Assembly (NCBI GenBank): GCA_036426205.1
Contig: CM071573.1
Span: 39,883,771 to 39,947,770 of the forward strand
Reading direction: 5' to 3'
Length of the DNA stretch: 64,000 bases
Origin: Ascaphus truei
Taxonomy: Eukaryota > Chordata > Amphibia > Anura > Ascaphidae
Position numbers and translations under genes: made by a program. Shown here in pieces: positions 1 through 13,500 of the stretch (positions are counted from its first letter, which is position 1; every line of letters begins with the position of its first letter). The notes beneath the pieces are model-generated. The model worked only from the letters and a program-made list of their open reading frames with translations. It was not told the DNA's origin and ran no database searches.

Positions 1-1769
1 ACTGCCCACAATTTTCAATTTGGCCTAGTATCTGAAGAGGAGATTATACAAGCGCTCCTCAAACTAAAACTAAGCAGCCAATGTGGACCTGACTTACTAC
101 AATCTAGGTTCCTACGACTTGGTGCCCCAGCCATTGCTAAACCAATTGCGTCCATAGTCAACTCTATCCTGTCTGCAGGCCATATCCCTAAGACATGGAA
201 AACTGCCAGAGTTGTCCCAATCTTCAAAAGTGGGGACAAAAACACTGTCTCAAACTACAGGCCAAACTCACTTCTCCCAATTCTATCCAAGTCATGGAAA
301 AATGTGTCCACTCCCAATTAAGCGATTTCTATACCAAGACAACTTTCCATAGACAATTCCAATCTGGGTTTCGTCCCAAACACTCCACCGTAACTACCCT
401 GCTAAAAGTTTGCAATGAAATCCAGTGTGGAATGGAACGGGGACAACTCACTGGTGCAGTATTCCTAGATTTTGCAAAGGCTTTTGACACAGTTGATTAT
501 GCTATCCTGCTTAACAAACTCCAGAGCTCTGGAATAGGGAAGCATGCTTTAAACTGGTTTCAGTCCTACCTATCAGGAAGATCCCAACATGTGTCCATCT
601 CAGGCTCTAACTCCAACCCCCTGGATATCACCTGTGGTGTCCCGCAAGGCTCTGTTCTGGGGCCCCTACTCTTCTCAGTGTTCATTAATGATCTTCCCAC
701 AGCTTGTAAGGAAGCCTCAATACACATGTATGCAGACGACACAATCCTATATGCACACAGCCATAGCCTCTCTGACCTTCAACACATACTTCAGTCTGAC
801 TTTTTGAGACTCGTAAACTGGATTTCCCAAAACAAACTGTTTTTAAACACTGACAAGACTGTAACATTGGTGTTTGGGACCAAGACTAAATTTTTAAAGC
901 TTCCAGTGACTGAGCTCCTGATTAGAACCAACGCTAACACCACCCTAACCCCTGTCACTAGTTTTAAATACCTGGGCTTATGGTTTGACTCCCACTTAAC
1001 ATTCGGGATGCACATTGATACCCTGACAACTAAGACCTATGCCAGACTAGGGGTACTTTACAGGAAAAAATCCTCCCTAAGTCTCCTGGTCAGAAAGCGT
1101 ATCGCACAGCAGATGCTAATGCCAATTATTGACTATGGAGACATAGTATATGGCTCAGCACCTCAAACCCACCTTGGCAAACTTGACACCCTCTACAATT
1201 CAATTTGTCGTTTTGTTCTCCAATGCAACTACAACACACATCACTGCGATATGCTCAAAGAACTTGATTGGTCATCACTAGAGTCTAGGCGCAAAGTTCA
1301 CCTTTCCTGTCTTACCTTTAAATTCTTCATGGGCAAGCTACCCAGCTATCTGAACAAGCTCCTCACCCCTACCACTTGCAGCACTTATCATCTGAGATCA
1401 GACTCCAAAATACTGTTCATGGTCCCAAGGCTCAACAAAGTATCCGGCCGCTCCTCCTTCTCCTTCCGTGCACCCCAAAACTGGAACAACCTACCAGAGA
1501 CTCTCACATCCACCACCAGTTTAAGTTCTTTCAAATCTAAGGCTGTCTCACATTTTAATCTGGTCTGTAACTGTTTCATACGCTCATAATATATATTTTC
1601 TTTAACTGTGCACGCAATGTCTTGTATATAATGTATACCCTGTTCATTTATGTAACTGTATTTGTAACCAGGTATTATTTGTTTTACTCTGTGCCCAGGA
1701 CATACTTGAAAACGAGAGGTAACTCTCAATGTATTACTTCCTGGTAAAATATTTTATAAATAAATAAAT
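1..1769 (+). mobile_element. L2-like LINE, reverse transcriptase half and 3' end
   Basis: Conserved RT blocks run from the window edge: VVPIFKSGDK and SNYRP (about 205-275), then after a frameshift near 288 a long frame to 1589 with FLDFAKAFDTVDY, CGVPQGSVLGPLLF and the catalytic YADDTILY. The 3' UTR ends in TAAATAAATAAATG repeats. The endonuclease part lies left of the window. The same 3' end recurs at 10119, 12564 and 63590. It is damaged, so not active. Confidence 0.93.
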
Positions 1770-2454
1770 GAAAGCCGAAACTTCAGCTATTTGGAACCAT
1801 TTTGTTTCAGATAAACATGCTGCTAATGTTTCATTGTGTGGGAGTAACAGAGGGCTTCATTCAGCTCCTCGTAGCTGCGGCCCATTAGCGTCCTACAAAC
1901 TTGTACAAAAGACGGCACAAAAGAAATATGTTTTCTTGTAATTATGTACACAGCATATCATACGGTCCTCAAAGAAAGCGCTGCCATGGTGAACGGCATA
2001 CAAGTGTTATCCACACTAAAACAGTCAAATTATTGTGTAGGAATTAAGCAAAGTTTTTCTTAGATGTACAAGTGTTCCATCTGCTGAGCTGTACTGGAAA
2101 CAGTGATCATTGTGTAAAGGTGGAGAGAAGTGACATGGAATAGGAACAAAGGGGTAACGATTATTTATGATAAAGAATATTAACTTTTAAGAAATGTGTG
2201 TTGAAAATGGTAGAGCGGCTTATTCACCTTTTTGGTGCCTTAAAGTGATCAAAGTTAAGTGATGGTACAACAATGTCACGTAGCTCTACTATTTTATCAG
2301 TAAACTTTATATTAAAAATAATCACTCCACTTTTGTTCTTAAAATATGAAATGAACATTCTTAAAATGGGACACGAGGAACCGGGCCCCCTTATATAATA
2401 ATTCAGTTCTTCAGCACTCCAATCCAAATACATGTAGCTGCTTTGCACAGCTAC
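1770..2454. other. SHTN1 intron, nothing recognised
   Basis: AT-rich intronic sequence without convincing exons, repeats or signals. Confidence 0.5.
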
Positions 2455-2640
2455 TTACTTTAATTAGACTGTAAGCACCTCGGGGCAGGGACTCCTCTTC
2501 CTTAATGTTACTTTTATGTCTAAAGCACTTATTCCCATGACCTGTTATTTATATTATCTGTTATTTATTTGATTACCACATGTATTACTACTGAGAAGCG
2601 CTATGTACATTAATGGTGCTATATAAATAAAGACATACAA
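2455..2640 (+). repeat. L2/CR1-tail-like repeat
   Basis: Contains TTAGACTGTAAGCACCTCGG followed by GGCAGGGACTC and ends in GCTATATAAATAAAGACA. The same sequence recurs at 15375-15518. The form is that of a LINE 3' tail or a SINE using it. Confidence 0.65.
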
Positions 2641-2790
2641 TTCAATACAATACTGTATATGTGTATACAGTATGTGTATATGTGTCAGGGCACACAATAC
2701 TAGTAATTATGTATAAATGTATGTACAATCTATATGTATATGCATACATACACATTGTACGTACATATACATACAATCTGGTTGTTAGGG
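2641..2790. repeat. TATG/TA-rich simple repeat
   Basis: Irregular TATGTGTA and TACATA microsatellite runs. Confidence 0.7.
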
Positions 2791-3247
2791 CCGTATATAG
2801 TATGCTGTGACACTATCTTCTCTTTGCATGGGAAGATTTGGACTCCATTCATGTAATGGCTTCACAACACATTGAGTGAGGGTATTTCAGTGTGCATACC
2901 TGGGTAGGTAGAAGAACATTGTTCAGATATAGTGCTCAAGTGACATGATTTGTAATAAACGATAATATCTTGATTGAAGGGAGTAGGCTGGGTTTGAGGT
3001 ATATAATTGAGTGAGGTATATATGGGTGAGTGTGTGGTCTGTAACCTGAATAAATGTCCTGGTGAGTGTGGGTAATGGAGATATATAAGCCCCACCCCCT
3101 CACTGCCAATGTGGACTGGTACTGACACTTAGCATAAACACACCAATAAAATACCTCTATGTACTGTTTAAAGGTACAACTCACGTGACCTTGCCCATTG
3201 TGCCTTCTGGAATGCGTGCTTCTGCTGGTAGAAATGATTCGGGTAGC

Positions 3248-3408
3248 CACAGGTGTAGAAGTGCAGCGCAAAGCAAAGAGACAGAGGTTTTTCCTGCACC
3301 CATACCTGTCTGCACCATGACTTTCCAATAAAGAACTTTTATTTTTATTATACTGCTGCTGTCCTGTGGATCCGGTTCTTTGCTGTGCGCTGCACTTCTA
3401 CACCTGTG
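3248..3408. repeat. Inverted repeat, 28-bp arms
   Basis: The left arm starts CAGGTGTAGAAGTGCAGCGC (3248). The right arm ends with its reverse complement at 3408. The span between is about 100 bp and includes AATAAAGAAC. It looks like a small foldback element. Confidence 0.65.
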
Positions 3409-4346
3409 CATACCTGGGTATACCTTTTCACGGCAATATCAAACCAAACCATTAAAATCATTCTATAGTCATCACATGAGAAGTCCAACTGCATGTGGTC
3501 AGCACTTTGTTGATGTTTCACATGTAGCTTTAGTTTTAAGGTTTTAACAAGTGAATATAAAGACCTTTCTTTGCAAAGTGAATTGTCAAGTAACATGTAT
3601 TATACAAATTAGACAAAAACGTATTTTTACTTCAATCTATTAATTTCAATTTTCACCCCAATAGAGATAATACCCCCAATATCCTTTGCCACTGGTTGTA
3701 ACTTTGGCTTTTTGCCCCCTGCAACAGTTAAAGCCAGGGCGATCAGGATAAGCACCCTGTCCAGTAATGCAAAGGATCATAGGTGCTTCCTTCGACAAGA
3801 AATTGATCAATTTCTTCATTTGGACTTTTTTTGTTGCTGAAAACTGCATTTCTCATGAAGGCAGAGGGTCTGTGGGTTGATAGAACAGTGAGTTTTAATC
3901 ATCAGCATTGTTTCCTTAACTAGAGAGGGAGGGACAGGCTCTGGGAATGTGAGGGAAATTCTTTCCCACTCCCATCGGCTGTGACCAAAAAGGGCAGAAT
4001 TTAGATCGAGACAGAGAAAATGAAGTGAGTGTTGAGATGCAGTCCTGCGGATTAATATACACAATGAACGGATATAACATCTCCTTCCATAAGGGTATGT
4101 CTTCCATTATTGTATTGCACTTCAGTGTCCAGCAGCATATAAATTGACGCTCCGCTCAGTTTAGATTGGATCTTTAACACAAGTTAGGTTGTATATTGAA
4201 TAACACAGGAAAAGTTTTGAGATGATGGAGGCCACTTTCATTTGATGAAAATTGCCAACCATTTTTGAGGGGAGTTTTGTTGCGCGTATTTCTGTAATTA
4301 TCGATAGCATAATCATGTTTTTGTTAATATTTTTTTTCCCTACTAG
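3409..4346. other. SHTN1 intron upstream of exon a
   Basis: No exon or repeat recognised. The preceding SHTN1 exon (ending ALATK in human) was looked for here and not found. Confidence 0.5.
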
Positions 4347-4515
4347 TTGAACAAGGAAAACAAGACCCTGAAAAGGATTAGCATGCTGTACATGGCCAAA
4401 CTGGGGCCAGACATAATTACCGAGGAGATAAACATAGATGATGAAGATGTATCTGCTGAAGGCGATAACGATGCTTCTGTGTGCAACTCACTTGCATGTC
4501 AACAGAAAATAAAAG
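4347..4515 (+). CDS. SHTN1: SHTN1 exon a (KENKTLKRISMLYMAKLGPD block)
   Basis: First SHTN1 exon in the window, residues 1-56 of the visible protein. The acceptor follows a T-rich tract (ccctactag) and the donor is AAAAG/gtatga. It starts in phase 0 and ends in phase 1. It encodes LNKENKTLKRISMLYMAKLG and an acidic EEINIDDED stretch, nearly identical to mammalian shootin-1. An open frame continues into the intron, but homology stops at the donor. Confidence 0.95.
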
Positions 4516-7500
4516 GTATGACTAACTACTGGATGGAAGCTGTGTATGCAAAGTGTGCATATCCGAGGTGATGCTACATTAGTCAGGGTTCCCACAAAAT
4601 GATTACTAACGCACAGGCACAGGAATCTGCGGCAGATATAGTGCTAGGTCATACGTGGTATAATATACGCGTTGCAGTGTATAAAGACATTGGGGCAAAT
4701 TTACTAAGTTGTGCTCCAGAAGGGAAAGTGTCTTACAGATGAATAGGATTTAAGGTGTTTTCCGGTGATTAAAAGATATGTTATGAAATAGCAGTGGTTG
4801 GTAAATATGGGCCATTATGCTCCATTACTAATGCTAGCCACTGCAGCTACTGTTAAACATGTTTAATCCAGGATCATCTGACCAACGTCATTTGAAGTCT
4901 CAACTTCATGGTTGCCATGGCAACAAGACACCGTGTGATGTCCGCGCCTCATTTGACACTCGATTTTGAATGAGAAGCAGGGCGGCAGAACGGAGGCGGC
5001 CGGCATCATAAGGTCCGATAGGCCCAAGAGCGCGGCAAATGCAAAGGGGGCAGACATTTTTGCCGACCCAAAATTTTGCCGCCTTAAGCCCGGGCCTAAC
5101 GGGAAATCTGACACTGATTATGTGCCCGTTACACTGGACAAGCTAAATTCCTAACGAACAAGAACAACAAGTCACCTCTGTCTAATCTGTAGGGCCATCA
5201 ATGTGAAGAATAATTGTTTCATGAACTAACTGAACTAAAACGAATGTATAATTAGTAGGTGTTTTTCTTTTGCAAGTGGATGTGGTTCTAAATTTTTTTT
5301 CATGGTTTGATTTTGGATTTTGCACAATCTTGATTCTGTTTTGGTTTTGGATTTTGATAGAATTATGGCAAAAACTCATACTCTAGCAGGAAAATGGTTA
5401 CAATAATATAGCATAAAGCCTAAAGAAATGTTAAGCTAACTGCACTGATTGGCTAGTATACTAGCAGAGAGTAGGGTGAGCTCACATGGTGCTATATATA
5501 TACGTCAACCACTTTACCCACCACCGTATAACGGTATTAAAACAACTGGTATATTTGCTGAAAGAAGACACTAAGCAGAGAGGTCAGATAGTCATTTGTA
5601 TATGTGATCAGTAATATTAACAATATAATTACATTCAATTATATTCAATATATAATGTCAATTATATATAAGTATATCATTATATTTATTAATTTTTGGA
5701 GAAGCTATTAGAGACTGAGTAACTGCTTGTTTTTTTCTCTTTCTTCCTCTTTCCTCTACCTGCTTTGTCTCTTCTGGGTTTTATTTTGGTCCCACTCTCA
5801 TCCGCACCCTTCCCCTGTTAAAACAGAATGGTGGCACTCCCATCTGCACCCTTCCCCTGCTAAAACAGAATGGTGGCACTCCCATCTGCACCCTTCCCCT
5901 GCTAAAACAGAAGGGTGGCACTCTCAAACGCACCCTTCCCCTGCTAAAACAGAATGGTCCCCTCCCATCCGCACCCTTCCCCTGCTAAAACAGAATGGTC
6001 CCACTCCCTTTCGCACCCTTCCCCTGCTAAAACAGAATGGTGGCACTCCCATCCGCACCCTTCCCCTGCTAAAACAGAATGCTGGCACTCCCATCCGCAC
6101 CCTTCCCCTGCTAAAACAGAATGCTGGCACTCCCATCTGCACCCTTCCCCTGCTAAAACAGAATGGTGGCACTCCCATCCTGCACCGTTCCCCGCTAAAC
6201 GAATGGTGGCACTCCCTCCGCTACCCTTCCCCTGCTAAAACAGAATGGTGGCACTCCCATCCGCACCCTTCCCCTGCTAAAAAGGAATGGTGGCAAGTGA
6301 AGGGAGGGAATTGTATGTATCAAGGCGGAAAAAACTCGAGAATTGATCTAAACCGAGCGGGACGCGGAAATGTTTTGCTTCGGTTACTATTCGCTTCACC
6401 TATGTAGTTTACAGTTGGATGAACCAGAATAAACCCGGAAAGGACGTTTTTGTAGGATACAGATTCAGGAGATCTGGATTATCACCCTCTTTACGGGTTT
6501 CTGATTCCAAGCTCCCAAACGTGCCCTTCCTTAATTATTTGAGATTCTTTACTCATATGTATATATACAGATGTAGCAGGCTTGATGCCACCCACTGGCA
6601 CTTTACTCCCACCCCTTTTTTGCATGTGGGTAATGTATTTAGAAAGTCGGCTGCTGACACGTTATGTGCCTCCCTCTGCAACCTGCCAGTGGGAGCAATA
6701 CTGGCTGTTACACCTGTAATAAGGTATAGGTATCGCCCATGAGTTTGTTCTTTAGCATTATTCTGCTCTGCACGTTGCCCAATCAATTTCCAGATGGAAC
6801 AACGAATGTGTTTAAAAACTGAAACATTAAGGGCCTTATTATAATGTTCATACAGCAAGAATTTGTCCTAAAACAAGATATTTCAGAACCCCTGTAGACA
6901 TTAAGTTTGATTTATACATAATTTTTCAAAATGCATACACGTAATTCGTCCTCCGTTTCCAACTTCGTACCTTAGTCGGCGTTTGCCATCAAAACTGTGA
7001 CTCTGTTTTGAGTATCCTTCTGTCACATGGAACTGAGAACACATCGAAAGCTGAAAGGGAGTGAGAGACAAACCAGAAAAGCAAACATGCATAATTGGAT
7101 TGTATGATGGGGAAGATATTCGTCCTTGGGATGTATCAAAGGTCAATGGACATTCACTTGGTTCCAGTTGTGTTTTATTTTCCTTGCTAAATCTGGAGCT
7201 TTTTTTTAACTAGTTTTCACCAGGGATAGTATGGTATATGGCAAGGATGGGCAACTCCAGTCCTCAAGGGCCACCAGCAGGAAAAGTTTTCTATGTATGT
7301 CTTTATTTATATAGCGCCAAAAGTGTACTCAGCGCTTCACAAAGAAGACAGTACAGGGAATTATAATAATACAATATGTGCAGCAAAATCAGACAATAGG
7401 AAAGGACAACTCTGCCCCGAAGAGCTTACAATCTAAGAGGTTTGATGGGGAACTTGCAGAGACAGTAGGTGAGGGAATAAGTGCTGTATATGGCAGTGCT

Positions 7501-10500
7501 TGGTCACAATGGGTGGTAGGAGTGATGAGTGTGGGACAGTAACCACGAGTGCAGGCTATTGTGATGCTTGATTTGTGGGGCAAGTTTTGAGGCTAGTCAG
7601 TTTTAAAATGAGAGGGTTAACACAATTTACAGGGGAAGAGATGGCAGGGAGGTGTGGGTGAAATCAGGTGTGTATATCTGGCTTCAGGGAAAATCCCCAG
7701 CACCAGGAAGGAGTAGATAGAGGGTGTGAATAGAATATTTGTGTGGGTGTTTTTTATTGAGGGGTAAAGAAGTTGTTGAGAAAGAGGTGTATAAATAATG
7801 GTGGAGTGGTTAAGTTGGAGAGAAAAGAGACATTCACAAAGGAGTGAGGAAACAGTAAACAGAAAAAGCAATAGGGGGGGCATAGTGAGATGCAAGAGGA
7901 GAGATTCCCAGGTACTGGAGGATAGAAAGAGTATACAGAATCACAGCTTTTGGAAAGTTAAGTTCTCACAGTTGCAAAGTTGTTGTTGTGCAGACTCCCG
8001 ATCTTTCTCCAATCTTCATCTCCAATTTCAACTCCAAAATTAACTCTGCCACACACTTTAACTGGGACACTTAAGATGGGACACACAGCCAAGATAGTCT
8101 GTCTTAAATACTCTTATCACATGCAATTCAATAACAATTAAGGGAGGGGTCTGCCTATCAACTCTCAGAAACACACCCCAATAGTTAATTAAATCTTAAT
8201 TTCTCTTGATGGTAGAATTCAGCTCAATGAAACATAAGGATATTCCTGCTTCAGCACAGGTGCTCAATCAGCCACCTTTTCTGAAGCAGGGATATCCCGA
8301 ATACCTGACCTGCTGGTGGCCCTTGAGGACTGGAGTTGGCCACACCTGTTTTAGATCATGATGTACCTGGCACAACACAAGAGCCTCATACTAGATACAT
8401 AATAATAGCTCTAAAAGTTAAATAAACATAAGCCTGGCTGACTTGAGGACTGGCGTTGGCCACCCTTGGTATACGGCATACTTTGTGTTTTCATATGTTA
8501 TTTCCTACTATTCAGAGCTTCAAGAGCAAACAATATCTGTTCAGGAGGAGAAGAAGACATTGGCAATAGAACTGGAAAGCTTGCGTTCCAAACTCGTTGA
8601 TTTAATTGAAGAGGTATGGTACAGTGACTATCTCTGTGAAGTAGCTCAATTACTCTTAACTGTTAACTGATTTTTGTGAGTCTTGCTGATTTTCAGCATC
8701 AGAAGTCTCACTGGAGTTTTACTCTCCAGTAAAATGTTAGATTTTATTTATTATTTTTTCAATGTTCTATTACATAAGTTTTTTTTAAAAAGAAAGAACA
8801 ATATGAATATTCAAAAGAAGCAAATGCCATTTTATTTATTTTGAGAGACTCTGCAATTATATTATTGATGACGCTCTCCCTCATTCACACCAACTTCAAT
8901 TAGTTATATGCATCACTGTATAGCATCTGTCTGAATTACAGCACTTTGCTTGACATCCTCCATAGTAATTGATAAAAATTAGCAGTGGCCAGTTTGAGTC
9001 ATATGTTGGCATGAAGCGTTGACGACAAATTTAGTACAGTGATCCCGTGGAAAATATTTGTTTAAAACTTAGAAAATCTAAGTTAAATACTTAAAAATTA
9101 AAGTAAATTGTTTGCTTAATTTCCGGAATTCTGCATTTTAACCAATAGTTGACAGGATCACCTTCAACACACATCAGTCTTATGTAAGAGTGCAGAATAT
9201 ACGGCAAAGAAGAGCATTTTGTCAAGTCATTAAATGATGGAACATTTTGTCCGCTGTTTTAGCGGTTTCATACTATCTAACATGAAACATCTTTTCAGGG
9301 AGATCTTACATTTGAATCGCATCAAATGTCAGGGAAGTGTATAGTGCATCACAATAACTGTGTGACGCCAGTTTATACACCTAGCCAAGTCTCACTATGG
9401 TTTTCCGAGCATCGATTCTGGAATCTCCGTGGTGGAACGGGAGAAGGATTTAACGATGTAGCTTCATTATTCTGCAACCTGACACAATTTGGCAATGTTC
9501 TTGGTGTGTTTTTACCCCAACCTTGTTTCATTTCATTGTTTTTACTCTTCCATCCACTTTTCAGGTAAATATCACAAAGCAAGAAAATGTCATGCTCAAT
9601 AAAGAGGTTTTTGAACAGCGGAGAATCCTAGAGAAATGCAACCGAGGTAAATGGAACCTTTTTTATTTTGTTCACTAATCTGTTAAAAAGTAAATTGGGT
9701 AATCGCACACACACAATTGTTAAGCAACCCTATAATTCTATTGTGAAATTCTGCAGAATCCCAACCCTCTCTAATAGCGCGTCTGCGATCAGATGTATTG
9801 TAAGGAACCCCAACCCTCTCTAATAGCGCGTCTGCGATCAGATGCATTGTAAGGAACCCCAACCCTCTCTAATAGCGCGTCTGAGATCAGATGTATTGTA
9901 AGGAACCCCAACCCTCTCTAATAGCGCGTCTGAGATCACATGTATTGTAAACTCTTCTGTATTTGGTACACTTTTCAAATGACCTGAAAATTGCAGGGAA
10001 CCCTTTAGGGATGTCCGGGGAACCCAAAGGCTCCTAGGAGCCCTGTTGAAAATCAATGGTATAGGGTATGCACGAAGTCCCTAAAACATAGAGTGTAGAA
10101 TGTATTCATGGCCATTATGTCTGGTATATAATGTATACCCTGTTCACTTATGTAACTGTATTTGTAACCATGTTATTTATCATCTTAACTCTATGCCCAG
10201 GACATACTTGAAAACGAGAGGTAACTCTCACTGTATTATTGCCTGGTAAAATATTTTATAAATAAATCTTGAAGACAAAGGGGCTTATTGCGTAAGCTGC
10301 GACAGCACTGATCTGACACTACTGCATGGAAAGCACATTGAAGTCGCATTTTACAGAATAAGCCCCAAAGACTACCCAAACAGACGTAAACCGTCCATTG
10401 TGTTGCAGGCCAATGAAAGGGTTAACCATCTTTGAGAATTTCTTATTATTATTTTTGGAGATGATGAATTCTTCATATACAGGCATACCCCGGTTTAAGT

Positions 10501-13500
10501 ACACTCACTTTAAGTACACTCGCGAGTAAGTACATCTCGCACAATAGGCAAACGGCAGCTCACGCATGCGCCAGTCAGCACGTCCTGAACAGCAATACTG
10601 GCTCCCTACCTGTACCGAAGCTGTGCGCAACCGGGGAGACTATAGAGCCTGTTACAAATGCCTTATTTACATCAGTTATGCACGTATATGACGATTCCAG
10701 TACAGTACATGCATCGATAAGTGGGGAAAAGGCAGTGCTTCACTTTAAGTACATTTTCGCTTTACATACATGCTCCGGTCCCATTGCGTACGTTAATGTG
10801 GGGTATGCCTGTATGTAGCTTGTAGACTAGACACATCTGAAAGTTTATTTACATACTGTATGCATATATGATCCACTCTCCTGTTGGCCCCTTGAAATGT
10901 CTAATTGCTGAAGAATCTAGTTCTAGTAAGTTATTAGCACTCTTTGCTATCGTCCCACGTTTTCCATCTTTTCCCAAAAACTACTTTTTTTTTCTCTCCA
11001 TAGCAATACCTTTTTTTTTCTTCTTTATAGCTAATTTCACTCCCGTGTATTTTACCTTATTTTTTAAAAGTGAAGTGATGATGTCTTTACCTAGCAAGCC
11101 TGTTTACCAATATAGCTTTCAAATGCTGTTTGAATTTCAAAACAAAGAAAGCCTTGTGAACCATTGCTAAATGCATTACAGTATTAATGTTGACCTAGTC
11201 TGGTAGCTGCCAAGAAGCCTATGGGGCTTCGCTCTGGCAGTAAAGAGTTGTTTTTGTCTACCCTTGGGGACTTACCCTTTGTGGACTTATAATAAGTCAA
11301 ATGAAACATTCACCTGCAACTTGTTTTTCTTCTTCTTCCCATTACAAGGGAGTTAAACACTGGAAAGCTATTTACAAGACATCACCTACAGAACGACTTG
11401 TTTGCCAACATTTCTTTCCAGAAATGTGAATTGCAGGAGCTGCTAATTGCTTCTCCTTTGATTAGCAATTAAACCCTATTGAAAAAAAGAAGTCCATGAA
11501 TATTAATCAGCCGAGGGTCTGGGAGGAGACGTGATGGCTTCCTGATTATAATCACCATGTTGGTGTTCTTGTTGGCAGGGGGAGGAAAGAGGAGGCGTGT
11601 CTGTTTGCAGCAAGGGTTTATTGAGTAGTTCATCAGTTAATGGGATTAGAAACTTCTGCTAATTGTACCACCCACATTTTAAACTAACAAGCATCTAAAT
11701 TTGCAGAACAAATGGCATTCTCTTTTATGAATATTTTTTTTATAATATTAAGGTTTTAGCTGAAATTATGTTAGAATTATCTTGCCTCCTTTCCGGGCAT
11801 GTCTAATCTTTTCTTCTCTTGACATTCTATACCAGGGGTGGCCAACCCCAGTCCTCACGAGCTACACCCAGGTCAGGTTTTCAGGATATCCCTACTTCAG
11901 CACAGGTGGTGCAGTCTTTGACTGAGGCACTGATTGAGCCACCTGTGCTGAAGCAAGGATAACCTGAAAACTTGACCTGTTGGTAGCTCTTGAGGACTGG
12001 AGTTGGCTACCCCTGTTCTATACCATTATTTTATAGCTAAAAATGGATTGACTCTTGCATGGCTCAGTCAGTTCTACTCTCTGTGGACCTGCTCTCGTAT
12101 AATCTGTGGTTACGTCACTGTTTTAGTTTTAAATCCGATTGATCCCTCTAACCTGAGGTCTTCTCATTACCTCCTTGATTATTATGTTTCCTCCCCCTTC
12201 CCCCCCTCCCCCCTGTCACCTGGTTCAATGTGAAGAATATAATATAAAAGAAAATGAGTCAAACATGACTTGACCCCAGTTTCTCGTTTGCCGTTGACAG
12301 TGTCTGTTCTGGCTGTCGAGGAATATGAAGAACTGCAAACCAGCTTAGAGATGGAAAAAGATCTCCGTCAGCGGGCGGAGTCATTGGCGCAGAAGGTGCG
12401 ATCAGGCTCCAACAATGTTTTCATACCTTACAAAGTGTTCCATGTTATGTACACACTACTGCATAGTGTAATATTAGCAGTGAGTGCACAGCTAAGTGTA
12501 AATGGGTTAGGTACAATCCCAAGTTTGTTTGTTTTTTATATACAAATGTTTTACCAAGAAATAATGCATTGAGAGTTACTTCTCGTTTTCAAGTATGTCC
12601 GCGGCACAGAGTTATGGTGACAATACATGGTTACATTACATGAACAGAGGTTATACATTACATTTGCAGACATTTCATGGACAGTTGGAGATAGCTATAC
12701 AGTACATATAGATATTGCAATAGTTAAAACACTCGGGTGTAGATGTACTGTATGAAGGCAAAAGTGATGCAAAACTCCCATATGTGTCAAACGAAGAAAT
12801 CACACTGAAATCAATGTTCCGCCCCTGTATGCGTGTGTATGTGTGTGTGTGTGTGTGTATCACATACAAAAAGGAGTGTGTATATGTCCCTCTCAGCCTG
12901 GGAATGTCCCCTCAATATCTTTTTTTTAATAGTTTATCATTTCAATCATTTATTCGTAAGAGTTTTGTAACTTTTATAAGGTTCCAAAAGCCTGTGGCAT
13001 GCACAATGATAAATATCTCAGAATTTACAGTACTGTACATACTATACTACTTATAGACCAACTCGAACTGGGGCTTTAATATGTTACAGGGAAGTTCTTT
13101 AGTCAGCTGGCAGTATAAGCAGATTTAGCAGCTCAGCTCTGGGTAATGTAAAGCAACGCTGCGCAAACTTTTTCAGCTGCGGCCCCCTTCCTTGGAGCCG
13201 CAGCGTTCGCGCCCCCTCCCCCGAAAGCACGGCTTCAAATTATGTCGCGGGTCACGTCACGTGACACCACCGCGTCATTTGATGCACGTTGCCATGGCGA
13301 CGCATGACGTCACATGACCCCGCGGCGTCATTGCCGCCGTGTTGCCATGGCGACGCGTCCCCGAAGACCTGGCTACCAGTAGGTAAGGGAGGTTACAGAG
13401 GCCTCACGCGGCATTAAATTAAATGCCTGGGGGAAGAACGCGGGGCCTATGTAACCGCCCGCGCCCCCCTCAGCAAATTCTCCCGCCCCCCAGTTTGCGC

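Noticed and set aside
3181..3600. Several - strand open frames of 76-130 codons
   Set aside because: They overlap in different frames around an inverted repeat, and none has homology or splice signals.
5727..6407. 226-codon open frame (histidine/proline-rich)
   Set aside because: Lies in the 42-bp minisatellite. Similar open frames occur in other frames and on the other strand, with no domain or splice context.
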